The translations under genes were made by a program, and so were the position numbers. Below are positions 36,058 through 45,308 of a stretch of 64,000 nucleotides of DNA, in pieces. The stretch is from assembly GCF_013408565.1 (NCBI RefSeq), contig NZ_JACBZX010000001.1:2170001-2234000 (forward strand), in the 5' to 3' direction. Position 1 is the first letter of the stretch, and each line of letters starts with the position of its first letter. Source of the DNA: Janibacter alkaliphilus. Lineage in GTDB: Bacteria > Actinomycetota > Actinomycetes > Actinomycetales > Dermatophilaceae. The notes under the pieces are model-generated. The model had not been told where the DNA came from. It worked only from the letters and a program-made list of their open reading frames with translations, and ran no database searches.

Positions 36058-36983
36058 GCGGCCGCGTCGGCCTCGTCGTCGTCGACAAGCCCGCCGGCTG
36101 GACCAGCCACGACGTCGTCGGCCGCTGCCGGCGCCTCTACGGCACCCGCAAGGTCGGGCACGCCGGGACCCTCGACCCGATGGCCACCGGTGTCCTCGTG
36201 CTCGGCGTCGGGCGGGCCACCCGGCTGCTCACCTTCCTCGTCGGCTGCGACAAGGCCTACGACGCGACGATCCGGCTCGGGCAGACCAGCCTCACCGACG
36301 ACGCCGAAGGGGAGATCACCGCCCGCACCGACCCCGCCGCCCTGGCCGCGGCCGACGAGGAGAGTCTCACCTCGGCGGTCGCCGGGCTCACCGGCGAGAT
36401 CTCCCAGGTGCCCAGCGCGGTGAGCGCCATCAAGATCAAGGGGGAGCGCTCCTACGCCCGGGTCCGGGCCGGCGAGGACGTCGAGCTGGCGGCCCGACCG
36501 GTCAGCGTGCACCGCTTCGACGTCCACGACCAGCGCCGCGCCGAGGCCGACGACGGCACCCCGGTGCTCGACCTCGACGTCACCGTCGAGGTCTCCTCCG
36601 GCACCTACGTGCGCGCCGTGGCCCGCGACCTCGGCGCCGCCCTCGGGACCGGCGGCCACCTCACCGCGCTGCGGCGCACCCGGGTGGGTGGACTGACCCT
36701 CGACGTCGCGCAGCCGCTGACTCACCTGAGCGAGCTCGTCGAGCGCGGCGAGCAGCCGCCGCTGGTGCCCCTCGGCGAGGCCGCCGCGGCCGCCCTGACC
36801 ACGCGGGAGATCACCGACGAGCAGGCCCGGGCGCTCGGCTACGGCCAGCGCATCGAGAGCGCCGAGCCGGGCCGCGAGGAGCCGGTGGCGGCGCTCACCG
36901 CGGACGGCACCCTGGTCGCCGTCCTCGACGAGACGCGCCGCCAGGCCCGTCCCCACGTCGTCTTCGCGCCGGCGAGTTCGTAG
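36054..36983 (+). CDS. truB: tRNA pseudouridine(55) synthase TruB
   Basis: TruB makes pseudouridine 55 in the T-loop of tRNAs. The 309-residue protein has GLVVVDKPAGWTSHDVVGR, the catalytic-Asp loop VGHAGTLDPMATGVLVLGVG, GERSYARVRAGE and SSGTYVRAVARDLG. A C-terminal PUA-like region follows. The GTG overlaps the rbfA stop (GTGA). Its stop codon TAG is the first part of the ribF -10 element. Confidence 0.95.
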   Translation: MSGRVGLVVVDKPAGWTSHDVVGRCRRLYGTRKVGHAGTLDPMATGVLVLGVGRATRLLTFLVGCDKAYDATIRLGQTSLTDDAEGEITARTDPAALAAADEESLTSAVAGLTGEISQVPSAVSAIKIKGERSYARVRAGEDVELAARPVSVHRFDVHDQRRAEADDGTPVLDLDVTVEVSSGTYVRAVARDLGAALGTGGHLTALRRTRVGGLTLDVAQPLTHLSELVERGEQPPLVPLGEAAAAALTTREITDEQARALGYGQRIESAEPGREEPVAALTADGTLVAVLDETRRQARPHVVFAPASS

Positions 36984-36986
36984 AGT
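36981..36986 (+). promoter_or_regulatory. -10 element of a leaderless ribF transcript, overlapping the truB stop
   Basis: TAGAGT is followed 7 bases later by GTG 36994. The first three bases are the truB stop codon. Confidence 0.55.
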
Positions 36987-36993
36987 GCTCCCC

Positions 36994-37950
36994 GTGCACC
37001 GTTGGAGCGACCCGGACGCGACCCCCGCGCAGCTACGTCCCTGCGTCGCCACCTTCGGCAACTTCGACGGGGTGCACCGCGGGCACCGGGCGATCCTCGC
37101 GGCGCTCGCCGAGACCGCCGAGCGGCACGCGCTGCCGCAGGTGGCGGTGACCTTCGACCCGCACCCGGTGCAGGTGCTGCACCCCGAGCGGGCGCCGCGG
37201 CTCATCTCCCCGGGCGAGCTGCGGGACGAGCTGCTCGCCGACGCCGGCCTCGACGGCCTGCTCGTGCTGCCCTTCACCACCGACTTCGCGCAGACCGAGG
37301 CCGACGACTTCGTCGTGGACACCTTCGTCACCGGCCTGGGGATCCGCGCCCTGGTCGTCGGCGCGGACACCAAGGGGTACGGCCGCGGCTACACCGGGGA
37401 CGTCGCCCTGCTCCAGCAGCTGGGGGAGCGGCACGGCTTCGAGGTGGTCGTCGTCGCCGACCAGGGAGAGCAGGGCCGCTGGTCCTCCTCGCAGGTGCGC
37501 GAGCTGCTCGGGACGGGCGACGTGGCCGCCGCGGCCACCGTCCTCGGGCGCGATCACCGGGTCGTCGGCACCGTCGTGCACGGCCACCACCGCGGGCGCG
37601 AGCTGGGCTACCCGACCGCCAACCTCGGCCCGGACAGCCTCGGCCTCATCCCCGAGGACGGGGTCTACGCCGGCTGGCTGGTGCGCCTCGACCTGCCCGA
37701 GGGGGCCCCCGACCGGCGCCTGCCGGCGGCGGTCTCGGTGGGCACCAACCCCACCTTCGAGGGCAGCACCGCCCGGGTCGTCGAGGCCTACGTCCTGGAC
37801 CGGACCGACCTCGACCTCTACCACGAACGGGTGGCCGTCGACTTCGTCGAGCACATCCGCCCCACCCTGCGCTTCGAGTCCGTCGACGAGCTGCTCGTCG
37901 CGATGGCCGATGACGTCCAGCGGACCCGGGCTGCGCTCGGCGCCCGCTGA
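36994..37950 (+). CDS. ribF: Bifunctional riboflavin kinase / FAD synthetase RibF
   Basis: RibF phosphorylates riboflavin to FMN and adenylates FMN to FAD. The 318 residues have the N-terminal nucleotidyl-transferase module, with VATFGNFDGVHRGHRAIL and RWSSSQVRELLGTGDV. The C-terminal riboflavin kinase barrel follows, with GRELGYPTANL and FEGSTARVVEAYVLDRTDLD. GTG 36994 is chosen because the -10 TAGAGT would make it leaderless; GTG 36985 is inside that -10. FMN from this enzyme is also the precursor used by BluB, a metabolic rather than genetic link. Confidence 0.95.
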   Translation: MHRWSDPDATPAQLRPCVATFGNFDGVHRGHRAILAALAETAERHALPQVAVTFDPHPVQVLHPERAPRLISPGELRDELLADAGLDGLLVLPFTTDFAQTEADDFVVDTFVTGLGIRALVVGADTKGYGRGYTGDVALLQQLGERHGFEVVVVADQGEQGRWSSSQVRELLGTGDVAAAATVLGRDHRVVGTVVHGHHRGRELGYPTANLGPDSLGLIPEDGVYAGWLVRLDLPEGAPDRRLPAAVSVGTNPTFEGSTARVVEAYVLDRTDLDLYHERVAVDFVEHIRPTLRFESVDELLVAMADDVQRTRAALGAR

Positions 37951-39142
37951 GCGGGCCCTGCCCCGACCCCGACCGCGGCGTCGGGGCCTGGACTGGGCGA
38001 CCCTGGCCCGGGCCGACCTCGTCCTCGTCGCCACCGCGCTCGCCGCCTCCGCGCTGGGCGCCGTGCTGGTGCACTCGGCCACCCGCGCCGAGGCCGGCGA
38101 CGCCTACCTCGTGCGGCACCTGATCAACCTCGCCGTCGGCGTGCTCATCGCCCTGGTCGTGCTGCGCCTCGACCGGTCCGCGCTGCGCACCCTGGCGCCG
38201 CTGCTCTACGCGGCCGGGGTGGTCGGCCTCGTGCTCGTGCTCACCCCGGTGGGCTCGATGATCAACGGCTCCCGCTCCTGGATCCAGCTGCCCGGCGGCT
38301 TCTCGATCCAGCCCAGCGAGCTGGCGAAGGTGGCGCTGTGCGTCGCCCTGCCGATGCTGCTGGCCCCGGCCGCGGAGCGGCGCCAACGGCCCAGCCCCCG
38401 GGAGATCCTGCTGGCCGGGGTGCTCACCGCGATCCCGGTCGGCCTCGTCATGCTGCAGCCCGACCTCGGCTCCGCCCTGGTCCTGGTGGCCCTGGCCCTG
38501 GGCGTGCTCGTCGTCTCCGGGGCGGCCTGGCCGTGGCTGCTCGGCATCCTCGTCGCCGGCGCCGGGTGCGTGCTGGCCGCCTTCACCACCCCGCTGCTCA
38601 GCGGCTACCAGCGCGACCGGCTCACCGCCTTCCTCGACCCGGGCGCCGACCCGCTGGGGATCGGCTACCAGACTCAGCAGGTGCGCGCGGCGATCGCCTC
38701 GGGCGGCTGGTCCGGGCAGGGGCTGTACGCCGGCGAACGCACCCAGGCGGGGGTGATCCCCTTCCAGGAGACCGACTTCGTCTACTCGGTGGCCGGGGAG
38801 GAGCTGGGGTTCCTCGGGGCCGCCTTCGTCGTCGTCCTGCTCGGGCTGCTCGTCGCCCGGGTGGCCCTGGCCGGGATGCGCACCCCGGACGCCTTCGCCC
38901 GGCTGGTCTGCTGGGGGGTGGCGACGTGGTTCGCGGCCCAGGCCGTGGAGAACATCGGGATGAACCTCGGGGTGCTGCCGGTGACCGGGCTGCCGCTGCC
39001 CTTCGTCTCCTACGGCGGGTCCTCGATGTTCGCCTGCTGGATCGCCGTCGCGCTGGTCCTGGTGAGCACCACCGAGCCCTATCGCCGACGCCGGGCCGCG
39101 GCGGCAGGCAACAGCCCGATCACTGTGTGGGAGAGGGGCTGA
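37910..39142 (+). CDS. rodA: SEDS-family peptidoglycan polymerase RodA (FtsW/RodA/SpoVE)
   Basis: A 410-residue polytopic membrane protein with about ten helices. Family signatures are SWIQLPGGFSIQPSELAKVA, MLQPDLGSALVLVALALG, SGGWSGQGLYAGERTQAGV, VYSVAGEELGFLGAAFVV and LPFVSYGGSSMFACWIA. It polymerises lipid II glycan strands with a class B PBP. SIQPSE favours RodA over FtsW, and no division genes are nearby. ATG 37910 lies inside the 3' end of ribF (41-bp overlap); I see no better start after the ribF stop, but this start is uncertain. The usual ribF neighbour rpsO is absent. Confidence 0.87.
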   Translation: MTSSGPGLRSAPAERALPRPRPRRRGLDWATLARADLVLVATALAASALGAVLVHSATRAEAGDAYLVRHLINLAVGVLIALVVLRLDRSALRTLAPLLYAAGVVGLVLVLTPVGSMINGSRSWIQLPGGFSIQPSELAKVALCVALPMLLAPAAERRQRPSPREILLAGVLTAIPVGLVMLQPDLGSALVLVALALGVLVVSGAAWPWLLGILVAGAGCVLAAFTTPLLSGYQRDRLTAFLDPGADPLGIGYQTQQVRAAIASGGWSGQGLYAGERTQAGVIPFQETDFVYSVAGEELGFLGAAFVVVLLGLLVARVALAGMRTPDAFARLVCWGVATWFAAQAVENIGMNLGVLPVTGLPLPFVSYGGSSMFACWIAVALVLVSTTEPYRRRRAAAAGNSPITVWERG

Positions 39143-39216
39143 CATCGGGCGACGGACGTGTAAGGGTTCGCCCCAGCCGGTGTCGACGAGGACACCGCCC
39201 GATGCCAGGAGAGATC

Positions 39217-41076
39217 GTGACCGCGCCCACCCGCGTCAACCTTCCCGCCGACGAGCCCTACGACGAGCAGGTGCTGGCCGACCCGGCGCAGAGCGTCGCC
39301 CACCTGCTGCGTGACCGCGTCGCCGCCACCCCGGGCAACCGGGCCTTCAGCTATCCCGACCAGGGCGGCTGGACCGAGCTGACCTGGGCCCAGACGGGGG
39401 AGCGGGTCGCCCGCATCGCGGCCGGCCTGGTCGACCTCGGCGTGCAGCCCGAGGAGCGGGTGGCCATCGCCTCCAGCACGCGCATCGAGTGGGTGCTCGC
39501 CGACCTCGCGGTGATGGCCGCCGGCGCGGCGACGACGACGATCTACCCGACGACCATCGCCGGCGACGTCGCCTACATCCTCGACGACTCCGGGTCGGTC
39601 GCGGTCATCGCCGAGGACGCCGCTCAGGTCGCCAAGCTGCGCGAGGTCCGTGACGAGATCCCCGGGGTGCGCTCGGTGGTCGTCGTCGACCCGGCCGGCG
39701 CCGACCTCGACGACTGGGTGCTCAGCCTGGAGGACCTCGAGGCCCGCGGCAGCGCTTTGCTGGAGCGCGAGCCCGGCGCGGTCGACGAGCGCACCGACGC
39801 CATCACCCCCGACCAGCTGGCCACGATCATCTACACCTCGGGCACCACCGGCCGGCCGAAGGGGGTGCGCCTGCTGCACAGCACGTGGACCTACCAGGCG
39901 GCCTCGCAGATGTCGATGTCGATGCTCACCGTCGACGACGTGCAGTACCTGTGGCTGCCGCTGGCCCACGTCTTCGGCAAGCAGCTGGTCATTATCAGCG
40001 TGGCCAGCGGTATGACCACCGCCGTGGACGGCCGGGTGGACGCCATCGTGGAGAACCTCGGGGTGGTCCGCCCCACCTTCATGGCGGCGGCGCCGCGGAT
40101 CTTCGAGAAGGTCTACGCCCGGGTCAGCCTCGGCATGGAGGCCGAGGGCGGGCTCAAGCTCAAGCTCTTCCGCTGGGCCAGCGCGCTGGGCCGGGAGAAG
40201 GCGGCCGCCGACGAGGAGGGCCGGGAGCTGCCACTGGCCAAGAAGCTGCAGATGGGCGTGGCCGACAAGCTCGTGCTCAGCAAGGTGCGGGAGCGCTTCG
40301 GCGGCCGGATCCGGTTCTTCATCTCAGGGTCGGCGGCGCTGAACACCGACGTCGCCCAGTGGTTCAACGGCGCCGGGCTGACCATCCTCGAGGGCTACGG
40401 CCTCACCGAGACCAGCGCGGCGACCACGGTCAACCGGCCCTACGCCAACCGCATCGGCGCCGTCGGCTGGCCGGTCAAGGGCACCGAGGTGAAGATCGCC
40501 GAGGACGGCGAGGTGCTGGTGCGCGGCCCGGGCGTCATGCAGGGCTACCACAACAAGCCCGAGGCGACCGCCGAGGTGCTCACCGAGGACGGCTGGTTCC
40601 ACAGCGGCGACATCGGCGAGATCGACGACCGCGGGTTCGTGCGGATCACCGACCGCAAGAAGGACCTCTTCAAGACGAGCAACGGCAAGTACGTCGCGCC
40701 GAGCCTCATCGAGAGCACCTTCAAGGGGATGTGCCCCTACGTCGGGCAGCTGCTCGTGCACGGCGAGTCGCGCAGCTTCGTCACCGCGCTGGTCACCCTC
40801 GACCCGGAGGCGATCCAGCCGTGGGCCGAGGCGAACGGGCTGGAGGGCAAGAGCTACGAGGAGATCGTCGCCTCGCCGCAGGCCCGGGACATGGTCCAGT
40901 CCTACATCGACGAGCTCAACGCGGGCCTGAACCGGTGGGAGCAGATCAAGCGCTTCCACATCCTCGGGCGCGACCTCAGCGTCGAGGAGGGCGAGCTCAC
41001 CCCGAGCCTGAAGCTGCGTCGCAAGGCGGTCGCGGAGAAGTTCGCCGGGGACATCGACGAGATGTACGTCGGCTGA
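39217..41076 (+). CDS. Long-chain fatty acid-CoA ligase (AMP-forming)
   Basis: A 619-residue ANL-superfamily enzyme activating fatty acids to acyl-CoA through an acyl-adenylate. The motifs are P-loop TIIYTSGTTGRPKGVRLLHS, A5 ILEGYGLTETSAATTVNRP, A7 EDGWFHSGDIGEIDDRGFV and A8 RITDRKKDLFKTSNGKYVAP. A long insert (about 275-360) is typical of FadD15-like proteins. GTG 39217 has AGGA 6 bases upstream; ATG 39202 is possible. TAAGGG at 39161 may be its -10. The exact substrate cannot be told. Confidence 0.9.
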   Translation: MTAPTRVNLPADEPYDEQVLADPAQSVAHLLRDRVAATPGNRAFSYPDQGGWTELTWAQTGERVARIAAGLVDLGVQPEERVAIASSTRIEWVLADLAVMAAGAATTTIYPTTIAGDVAYILDDSGSVAVIAEDAAQVAKLREVRDEIPGVRSVVVVDPAGADLDDWVLSLEDLEARGSALLEREPGAVDERTDAITPDQLATIIYTSGTTGRPKGVRLLHSTWTYQAASQMSMSMLTVDDVQYLWLPLAHVFGKQLVIISVASGMTTAVDGRVDAIVENLGVVRPTFMAAAPRIFEKVYARVSLGMEAEGGLKLKLFRWASALGREKAAADEEGRELPLAKKLQMGVADKLVLSKVRERFGGRIRFFISGSAALNTDVAQWFNGAGLTILEGYGLTETSAATTVNRPYANRIGAVGWPVKGTEVKIAEDGEVLVRGPGVMQGYHNKPEATAEVLTEDGWFHSGDIGEIDDRGFVRITDRKKDLFKTSNGKYVAPSLIESTFKGMCPYVGQLLVHGESRSFVTALVTLDPEAIQPWAEANGLEGKSYEEIVASPQARDMVQSYIDELNAGLNRWEQIKRFHILGRDLSVEEGELTPSLKLRRKAVAEKFAGDIDEMYVG

Positions 41077-41129
41077 CCCTCCCGCTCCCTTCGCCCGCCC
41101 GCCCACCCCTTCCGAGCCCACTGACGCGA

Positions 41130-41177
41130 GCTACCACGCAGTAAGTGCTGTGATCACAGCACCTACTGCGTGGTAGC
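41130..41177. repeat. 48-bp palindromic repeat, copy 2
   Basis: Near-perfect palindrome: GCTACCACGCAGTA arms and inner GTGCTGTGATCACAGCAC, with one mismatched pair in 24. It lies 54 bases after the acyl-CoA ligase stop and is homologous to 25584-25631. It could act as a terminator hairpin or be a mobile REP-like element. Confidence 0.85.
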
Positions 41178-41250
41178 CGGGGGCGTAGGGCGAGGCGAAG
41201 GGGGTGGGTGCGGGGTCGTGGTGGGCTTGGGGCCCGGACGCGCGCTCGCC

Positions 41251-41256
41251 TACCCT
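41251..41256 (+). promoter_or_regulatory. -10 element of the leaderless radical SAM transcript
   Basis: TACCCT lies 8 bases before ATG 41265. Confidence 0.55.
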
Positions 41257-41264
41257 GGGTGCCC

Positions 41265-43247
41265 ATGCCCGGTGAGTCGATCTTCCCCGCGCTCGAGCCG
41301 CTGCTGGAGCAGGTGAGCAAGCCCATCCAGTACGTCGGCGGCGAGCTCAACTCGACGATCAAGGACTGGGACTGCGGCGGCCACGGCCCCGACGGCGAGG
41401 ACCTCACCGTGCGCTGGGCGCTGATGTACCCGGACGCCTACGAGGTCGGCCTGCCCAACCAGGGCGTGATGATCCTCTACGAGGTGCTCAACGAGCGCGA
41501 GGACGCCCTCGCCGAGCGCACCTACGCGGTGTGGCCGGACATGGAGGAGCTGATGCGCGCCCAGGGCGTGCCGCAGTTCACCGTCGACAACCACCGCCCG
41601 GTCGGCGACTTCGACGTCCTCGGGGTCTCCTTCTCCACCGAGCTCGGCTACACCAACCTGCTCACCGCGCTCGACCTCGCCGGCATCCCGCTGCACGCCG
41701 CCGACCGCGACGAGAGCCACCCGGTGGTGCTCATCGGCGGGCACGCCGCCTTCAACCCTGAGCCGGTCGCCGACTTCATCGACGCCGCCGTCGTCGGTGA
41801 CGGCGAGGAGGCGGTGCTCGCGGCCACCGACATCATCACCGCGTGGAAGGGCGCCGGCCGCCCCGGCGGTCGCGACGGCCTGCTACGCACCCTCGCCGAG
41901 ACCGGCGGTGTCTACGTGCCCGGCCTCTTCGCCGTCGAGTACCTGCCCGACGGTCGGATCCGTCGGGTCGCGCCGAACGCCTCCGGCATCCCGTGGCGGG
42001 TCGACAAGCACACCGTCATGGACCTCGACGCCTGGCCGTACCCGAAGCAGCCGCTGGTGCCGCTGGCCGAGTCCGTGCACGAGCGGATGAGCGTCGAGAT
42101 CTTCCGTGGCTGCACCCGCGGCTGCCGCTTCTGCCAGGCCGGGATGATCACCCGCCCGGTCCGTGAGCGCTCGATCACCGGGATCGGCGAGATGGTCGAG
42201 AAGGGGTTGGCCGCCACCGGCTTCGAGGAGGTCGGCCTGCTCTCGCTGAGCTCGGCGGACCACTCCGAGATCGGCGACGTGGCGAAGGGGTTGGCCGACC
42301 GCTACGAGGGCACCAACACCGGGCTGTCGCTGCCGAGCACCCGGGTGGACGCCTTCAACATCGACCTGGCCAACGAGCTGACCCGCAACGGCCGCCGGTC
42401 CGGGCTCACCTTCGCCCCCGAGGGCGGCAGCGAGCGGATCCGCAAGGTGATCAACAAGATGGTCACCGAGGAGGACCTCATCCGCACCGTCTCGGCCGCG
42501 TACGGCGCCGGCTGGCGGCAGGTGAAGCTCTACTTCATGTGCGGGCTGCCGACCGAGACCGACGAGGACGTGCTGCAGATCGCCGAGGTCGCCAAGCGGG
42601 TCATCGAGACCGGCCGGCAGGTGGCCGGGCACAACGACATCCGGTGCACCGTGAGCATCGGCGGCTTCGTGCCCAAGCCGCACACCCCCTTCCAGTGGGC
42701 CGCCCAGCTTGGCGCCGCGGAGACCGACGCCCGGCTGGGCAAGCTGCGCGAGGCGATCCGCTCGGACAAGCGCTACGGCCGCTCGATCGGCTTCCGGTAC
42801 CACGACGGCAAGCCGGGCGTCGTCGAGGGGCTGCTCTCCCGCGGCGACCGCCGGGTCGGCCGGGTGATCGAGCAGGTCTGGCGCGACGGCGGCCGCTTCG
42901 ACGGCTGGAGCGAGCACTTCTCCTACGAGCGGTGGATGGCTGCCGCGGAGCGCGGCTTCGAGGGCTCGGGCGTCGACGTCGGCTGGTACACCACCCGCGA
43001 GCGCGAGGAGAGCGAGGTCCTGCCCTGGGACCACATCGACTCCGGGCTCGACAAGGAGTGGCTCTGGCAGGACTGGCTCGACGCGCTCGACGAGACCGAG
43101 GTCGAGGACTGCCGGTGGACGCCGTGCTTCGACTGCGGGGTCTGCCCGCAGATGGGCACCGACATCGAGATCGGCCCGACCGGCAAGACGCTGCTGCCGC
43201 TGACCGTGCTGGGCGCGGGCAAGGAGTTGATGGTCCGGCGGGGGTGA
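41265..43247 (+). CDS. TIGR03960-type B12-binding-domain/radical SAM protein
   Basis: A 660-residue protein. The N-terminal part (about 30-230) has a cobalamin-binding-like alpha/beta domain (VGDFDVLGVSFSTELGYTNL, HPVVLIGGHAAFNPEPVADF). The radical SAM core has the cluster motif C-x3-C-x2-C in VEIFRGCTRGCRFCQAGM, then LSSADHSEIGDVAKGL and FAPEGGSERIRKVINK. Near the C-terminus TPCFDCGVCPQMG may hold another metal site. Its reaction is not established; it normally sits directly before DUF2344 and RNase E/G. Here DUF2344 is 5 kb away. The ATG follows the -10 by 8 bases. Confidence 0.88.
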   Translation: MPGESIFPALEPLLEQVSKPIQYVGGELNSTIKDWDCGGHGPDGEDLTVRWALMYPDAYEVGLPNQGVMILYEVLNEREDALAERTYAVWPDMEELMRAQGVPQFTVDNHRPVGDFDVLGVSFSTELGYTNLLTALDLAGIPLHAADRDESHPVVLIGGHAAFNPEPVADFIDAAVVGDGEEAVLAATDIITAWKGAGRPGGRDGLLRTLAETGGVYVPGLFAVEYLPDGRIRRVAPNASGIPWRVDKHTVMDLDAWPYPKQPLVPLAESVHERMSVEIFRGCTRGCRFCQAGMITRPVRERSITGIGEMVEKGLAATGFEEVGLLSLSSADHSEIGDVAKGLADRYEGTNTGLSLPSTRVDAFNIDLANELTRNGRRSGLTFAPEGGSERIRKVINKMVTEEDLIRTVSAAYGAGWRQVKLYFMCGLPTETDEDVLQIAEVAKRVIETGRQVAGHNDIRCTVSIGGFVPKPHTPFQWAAQLGAAETDARLGKLREAIRSDKRYGRSIGFRYHDGKPGVVEGLLSRGDRRVGRVIEQVWRDGGRFDGWSEHFSYERWMAAAERGFEGSGVDVGWYTTREREESEVLPWDHIDSGLDKEWLWQDWLDALDETEVEDCRWTPCFDCGVCPQMGTDIEIGPTGKTLLPLTVLGAGKELMVRRG

Positions 43248-43249
43248 CG

Positions 43250-43278
43250 CGGGCGGCCCTCGAGGCGAGGGCAGCCCG
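43250..43278 (+). terminator. Terminator-like hairpin after the radical SAM gene
   Basis: CGGGC-G-GCCCTCG pairs with CGAGGGC-A-GCCCG around AGG, 3 bases after the stop and between convergent genes. Confidence 0.5.
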
Positions 43279-43295
43279 ACCCTGGTCAGCCAGCC

Positions 43296-43880
43296 CTATG
43301 GGGGCGTCCCGTCGCAGGTCTCGGCCGCGCGGAAGCTGATCGACGACGGTTCGCTGCGGTAGGTCGTGCCGGAGTCAGTCGTCCGATACACCACCTGCAC
43401 GGCGTCGAAGGACGCCTCGCCCTGCGACCTCGTACGCAGATGGAGCGCCAGGGCGGGCTCATCAGCATCGTCCGAGACGGTCGAGGCCGGCTCGAGCGTC
43501 GCGCCAGGGATCGGGATCAGCGCACGCCGGGTCTGCGGGCTGACCCCCTCTCCGGGCCACCCGTCGAGGACGCCCATCTCCCCGCGGGCTGCCTCGGGAA
43601 GGACGAAGGCATCCGCCAGCCTCACGTGACGAGCGCCGAGGAGCCGGACCGAGACGACCTCGACCTCGTGGTTGCTGGTGTTGCTGATCGGCTCGATCGC
43701 GTAGCTGTGATCCGTCGATCCGGTCGGTACACACACCTCGCCACCCCCGGAGGAGGTGGACAGTCGGAGATGTTCGCCTGTCGGAGAGGCTTCGGGCTGA
43801 GGGGGAGAGGTAGTGGTGCAGCCAGCGACAGTCGCTGAACCTGCCACCGCCACCACGAGTAGAGCACGGAGGTGCACCAT
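43296..43880 (-). CDS. Hypothetical lipoprotein (194 aa)
   Basis: Not recognised. The N-terminus MVHLRALLVVAVAGSATVAGC is a lipoprotein signal with the acylated Cys at about residue 21. It is followed by a Thr/Ser/Pro-rich linker and a beta-rich domain (GEVCVPTGSTDHSYAIEPIS, SFDAVQVVYRTTDSG). ATG 43880 starts 2 bases after the stop of the secreted-protein gene upstream, so the two are coupled; the longer frame overlaps that gene. G+C is somewhat lower than in core genes. The product is probably surface-exposed, with its role unknown. Confidence 0.65.
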   Translation of the reverse strand: MVHLRALLVVAVAGSATVAGCTTTSPPQPEASPTGEHLRLSTSSGGGEVCVPTGSTDHSYAIEPISNTSNHEVEVVSVRLLGARHVRLADAFVLPEAARGEMGVLDGWPGEGVSPQTRRALIPIPGATLEPASTVSDDADEPALALHLRTRSQGEASFDAVQVVYRTTDSGTTYRSEPSSISFRAAETCDGTPP

Positions 43881-43882
43881 TC

Positions 43883-45082
43883 CTACGTCGTCCGTACGAC
43901 GATGCGCTGCGGATAGTTGCCGGGATAGTTGTTGGTGCCACACAGTCTCACAGACCATCGATTGACATTGAAGTAGATCCGCGCCTTGGTTGTGTAGCCT
44001 GTTTCCGCGCTCAGGTTGACGCCAATTGGGCCACCCAGGTCAGCTCCGTAGTAGTTTCTCCAGGCGCGATTGCGGTTGAGTGTGAAACTAGAACCTTTTC
44101 TGTAGGGCTCGCACTTCCAGGCAGCAGGAGTTGCGGATGGCCTAATGTACGTCGCTCCGCCGCGGAAGGTCCCGGCCACGGCCCGATAAGTGCGACTGGC
44201 CAGCTGATGCTGGGTGCGGGTGCAGTCTCGACGGTACATGTTGTATTGCCAGTACGAGTAGTTGTGCTGATTCGACGTCCCAGAGGGGTACTTGGTCGTG
44301 GTGCTGCGGCTCCGGACAGCCTCCCCTGAGGTTCGGAAGGTACCGAACTTGCCCGTGGCCGAGACGCCAACGCCGAGGCGACTCGAGGCGCCAGTCTCCA
44401 TGGTCGCAGTAGTTCGTGCTCCGGCACTCGTGGCGTAGTGCCCTGCGGTGAAGACTTTCCGCCGTCCCAGGGTTCGGATATACCGATCTCTGCAACTGGC
44501 TGCCGCAGTCGCGCTCCCTGAGGCGACGCGCTGGTCGTGGGACCTCGGCGCGGGGACGTGCATGAGGGGGACTTCTTCTGGCAGACCGTCCTGAGTGGCA
44601 GACGCCGAGGCGGATCGAGCAACGTTGTCTGCGCCGGGGGCCGTCACTTTCCTGGCGGCTCCGGCTGAGACCTGATCCATGATCAGGGTCCGACGCAGCG
44701 CGGGAGACTCCTTGGATCCGATGTCAACCACAACGTCGATAGGCTCAGCGTCCCCATTCTGTGTGGGGATGAGAACCACTGTGTTGACGAGGCCGTCGGG
44801 ATTGGCATCCTTGGCAAGGTGCCCCAGGTCAGGGGAAGGAATCTTGTACGAACCGTTGCGGTCGATGGTGGCACTGGCAACACTGCTCCAAGTGCGTCCA
44901 TCAGGTCCTGCGGCAAGAAGGTGTGCCGTGGCGCCTGGCTGCGCCTCGGCTGACCCTGTGACGATAACTGGTGTCGTGGGCGCAGCGGCAGGGGGGATGG
45001 CTCTTGCTGGAGTCGCTACCGACAAGGTGATCGCGGTGGCGGATGTAATAGCGAAAACTAGTTGTGACGCTGAATGGCGCAT
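43883..45082 (-). CDS. Secreted hypothetical protein, low G+C for the window
   Basis: Not recognised. The 399-residue frame starts with a classical signal peptide (MRHSASQLVFAITSATAITL, cleavage probably after TPARA). The mature part has an N-terminal beta-like section. A Tyr/Arg/Asn-rich C-terminal half (NYSYWQYNMYRRDCTRTQ, YFNVNRWSVRLCGTNN) follows, with paired Cys suggesting disulfides. ATG 45082 has GGATTGGGA upstream. Base composition is clearly more A+T-rich than the neighbours over about 43.9-45.1 kb, a sign of transfer. With the following lipoprotein gene it forms an envelope/secreted pair inserted near a conserved gene pair. Confidence 0.65.
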   Translation of the reverse strand: MRHSASQLVFAITSATAITLSVATPARAIPPAAAPTTPVIVTGSAEAQPGATAHLLAAGPDGRTWSSVASATIDRNGSYKIPSPDLGHLAKDANPDGLVNTVVLIPTQNGDAEPIDVVVDIGSKESPALRRTLIMDQVSAGAARKVTAPGADNVARSASASATQDGLPEEVPLMHVPAPRSHDQRVASGSATAAASCRDRYIRTLGRRKVFTAGHYATSAGARTTATMETGASSRLGVGVSATGKFGTFRTSGEAVRSRSTTTKYPSGTSNQHNYSYWQYNMYRRDCTRTQHQLASRTYRAVAGTFRGGATYIRPSATPAAWKCEPYRKGSSFTLNRNRAWRNYYGADLGGPIGVNLSAETGYTTKARIYFNVNRWSVRLCGTNNYPGNYPQRIVVRTT

Positions 45083-45308
45083 TCCCAATCCTTCCAATCT
45101 TCGGTTGTTGGCAGCAAAATAGCGCAACCGAGAGAGCATGTCGCGCCAGAACGATGTTCCGGGACCCGTCGATACGAGCCGCCGTGGGGATGCTCTCCAA
45201 ACCGAGCGGCGGTGGTCGTGCAACTGCTGGCTCGTGAGTAGTGCCGGGGACTGCGCCAGAGCCGTACCCCCGGAACCGGGCGGGCAGCAGACGGGAGAGG
45301 ATGGGGGC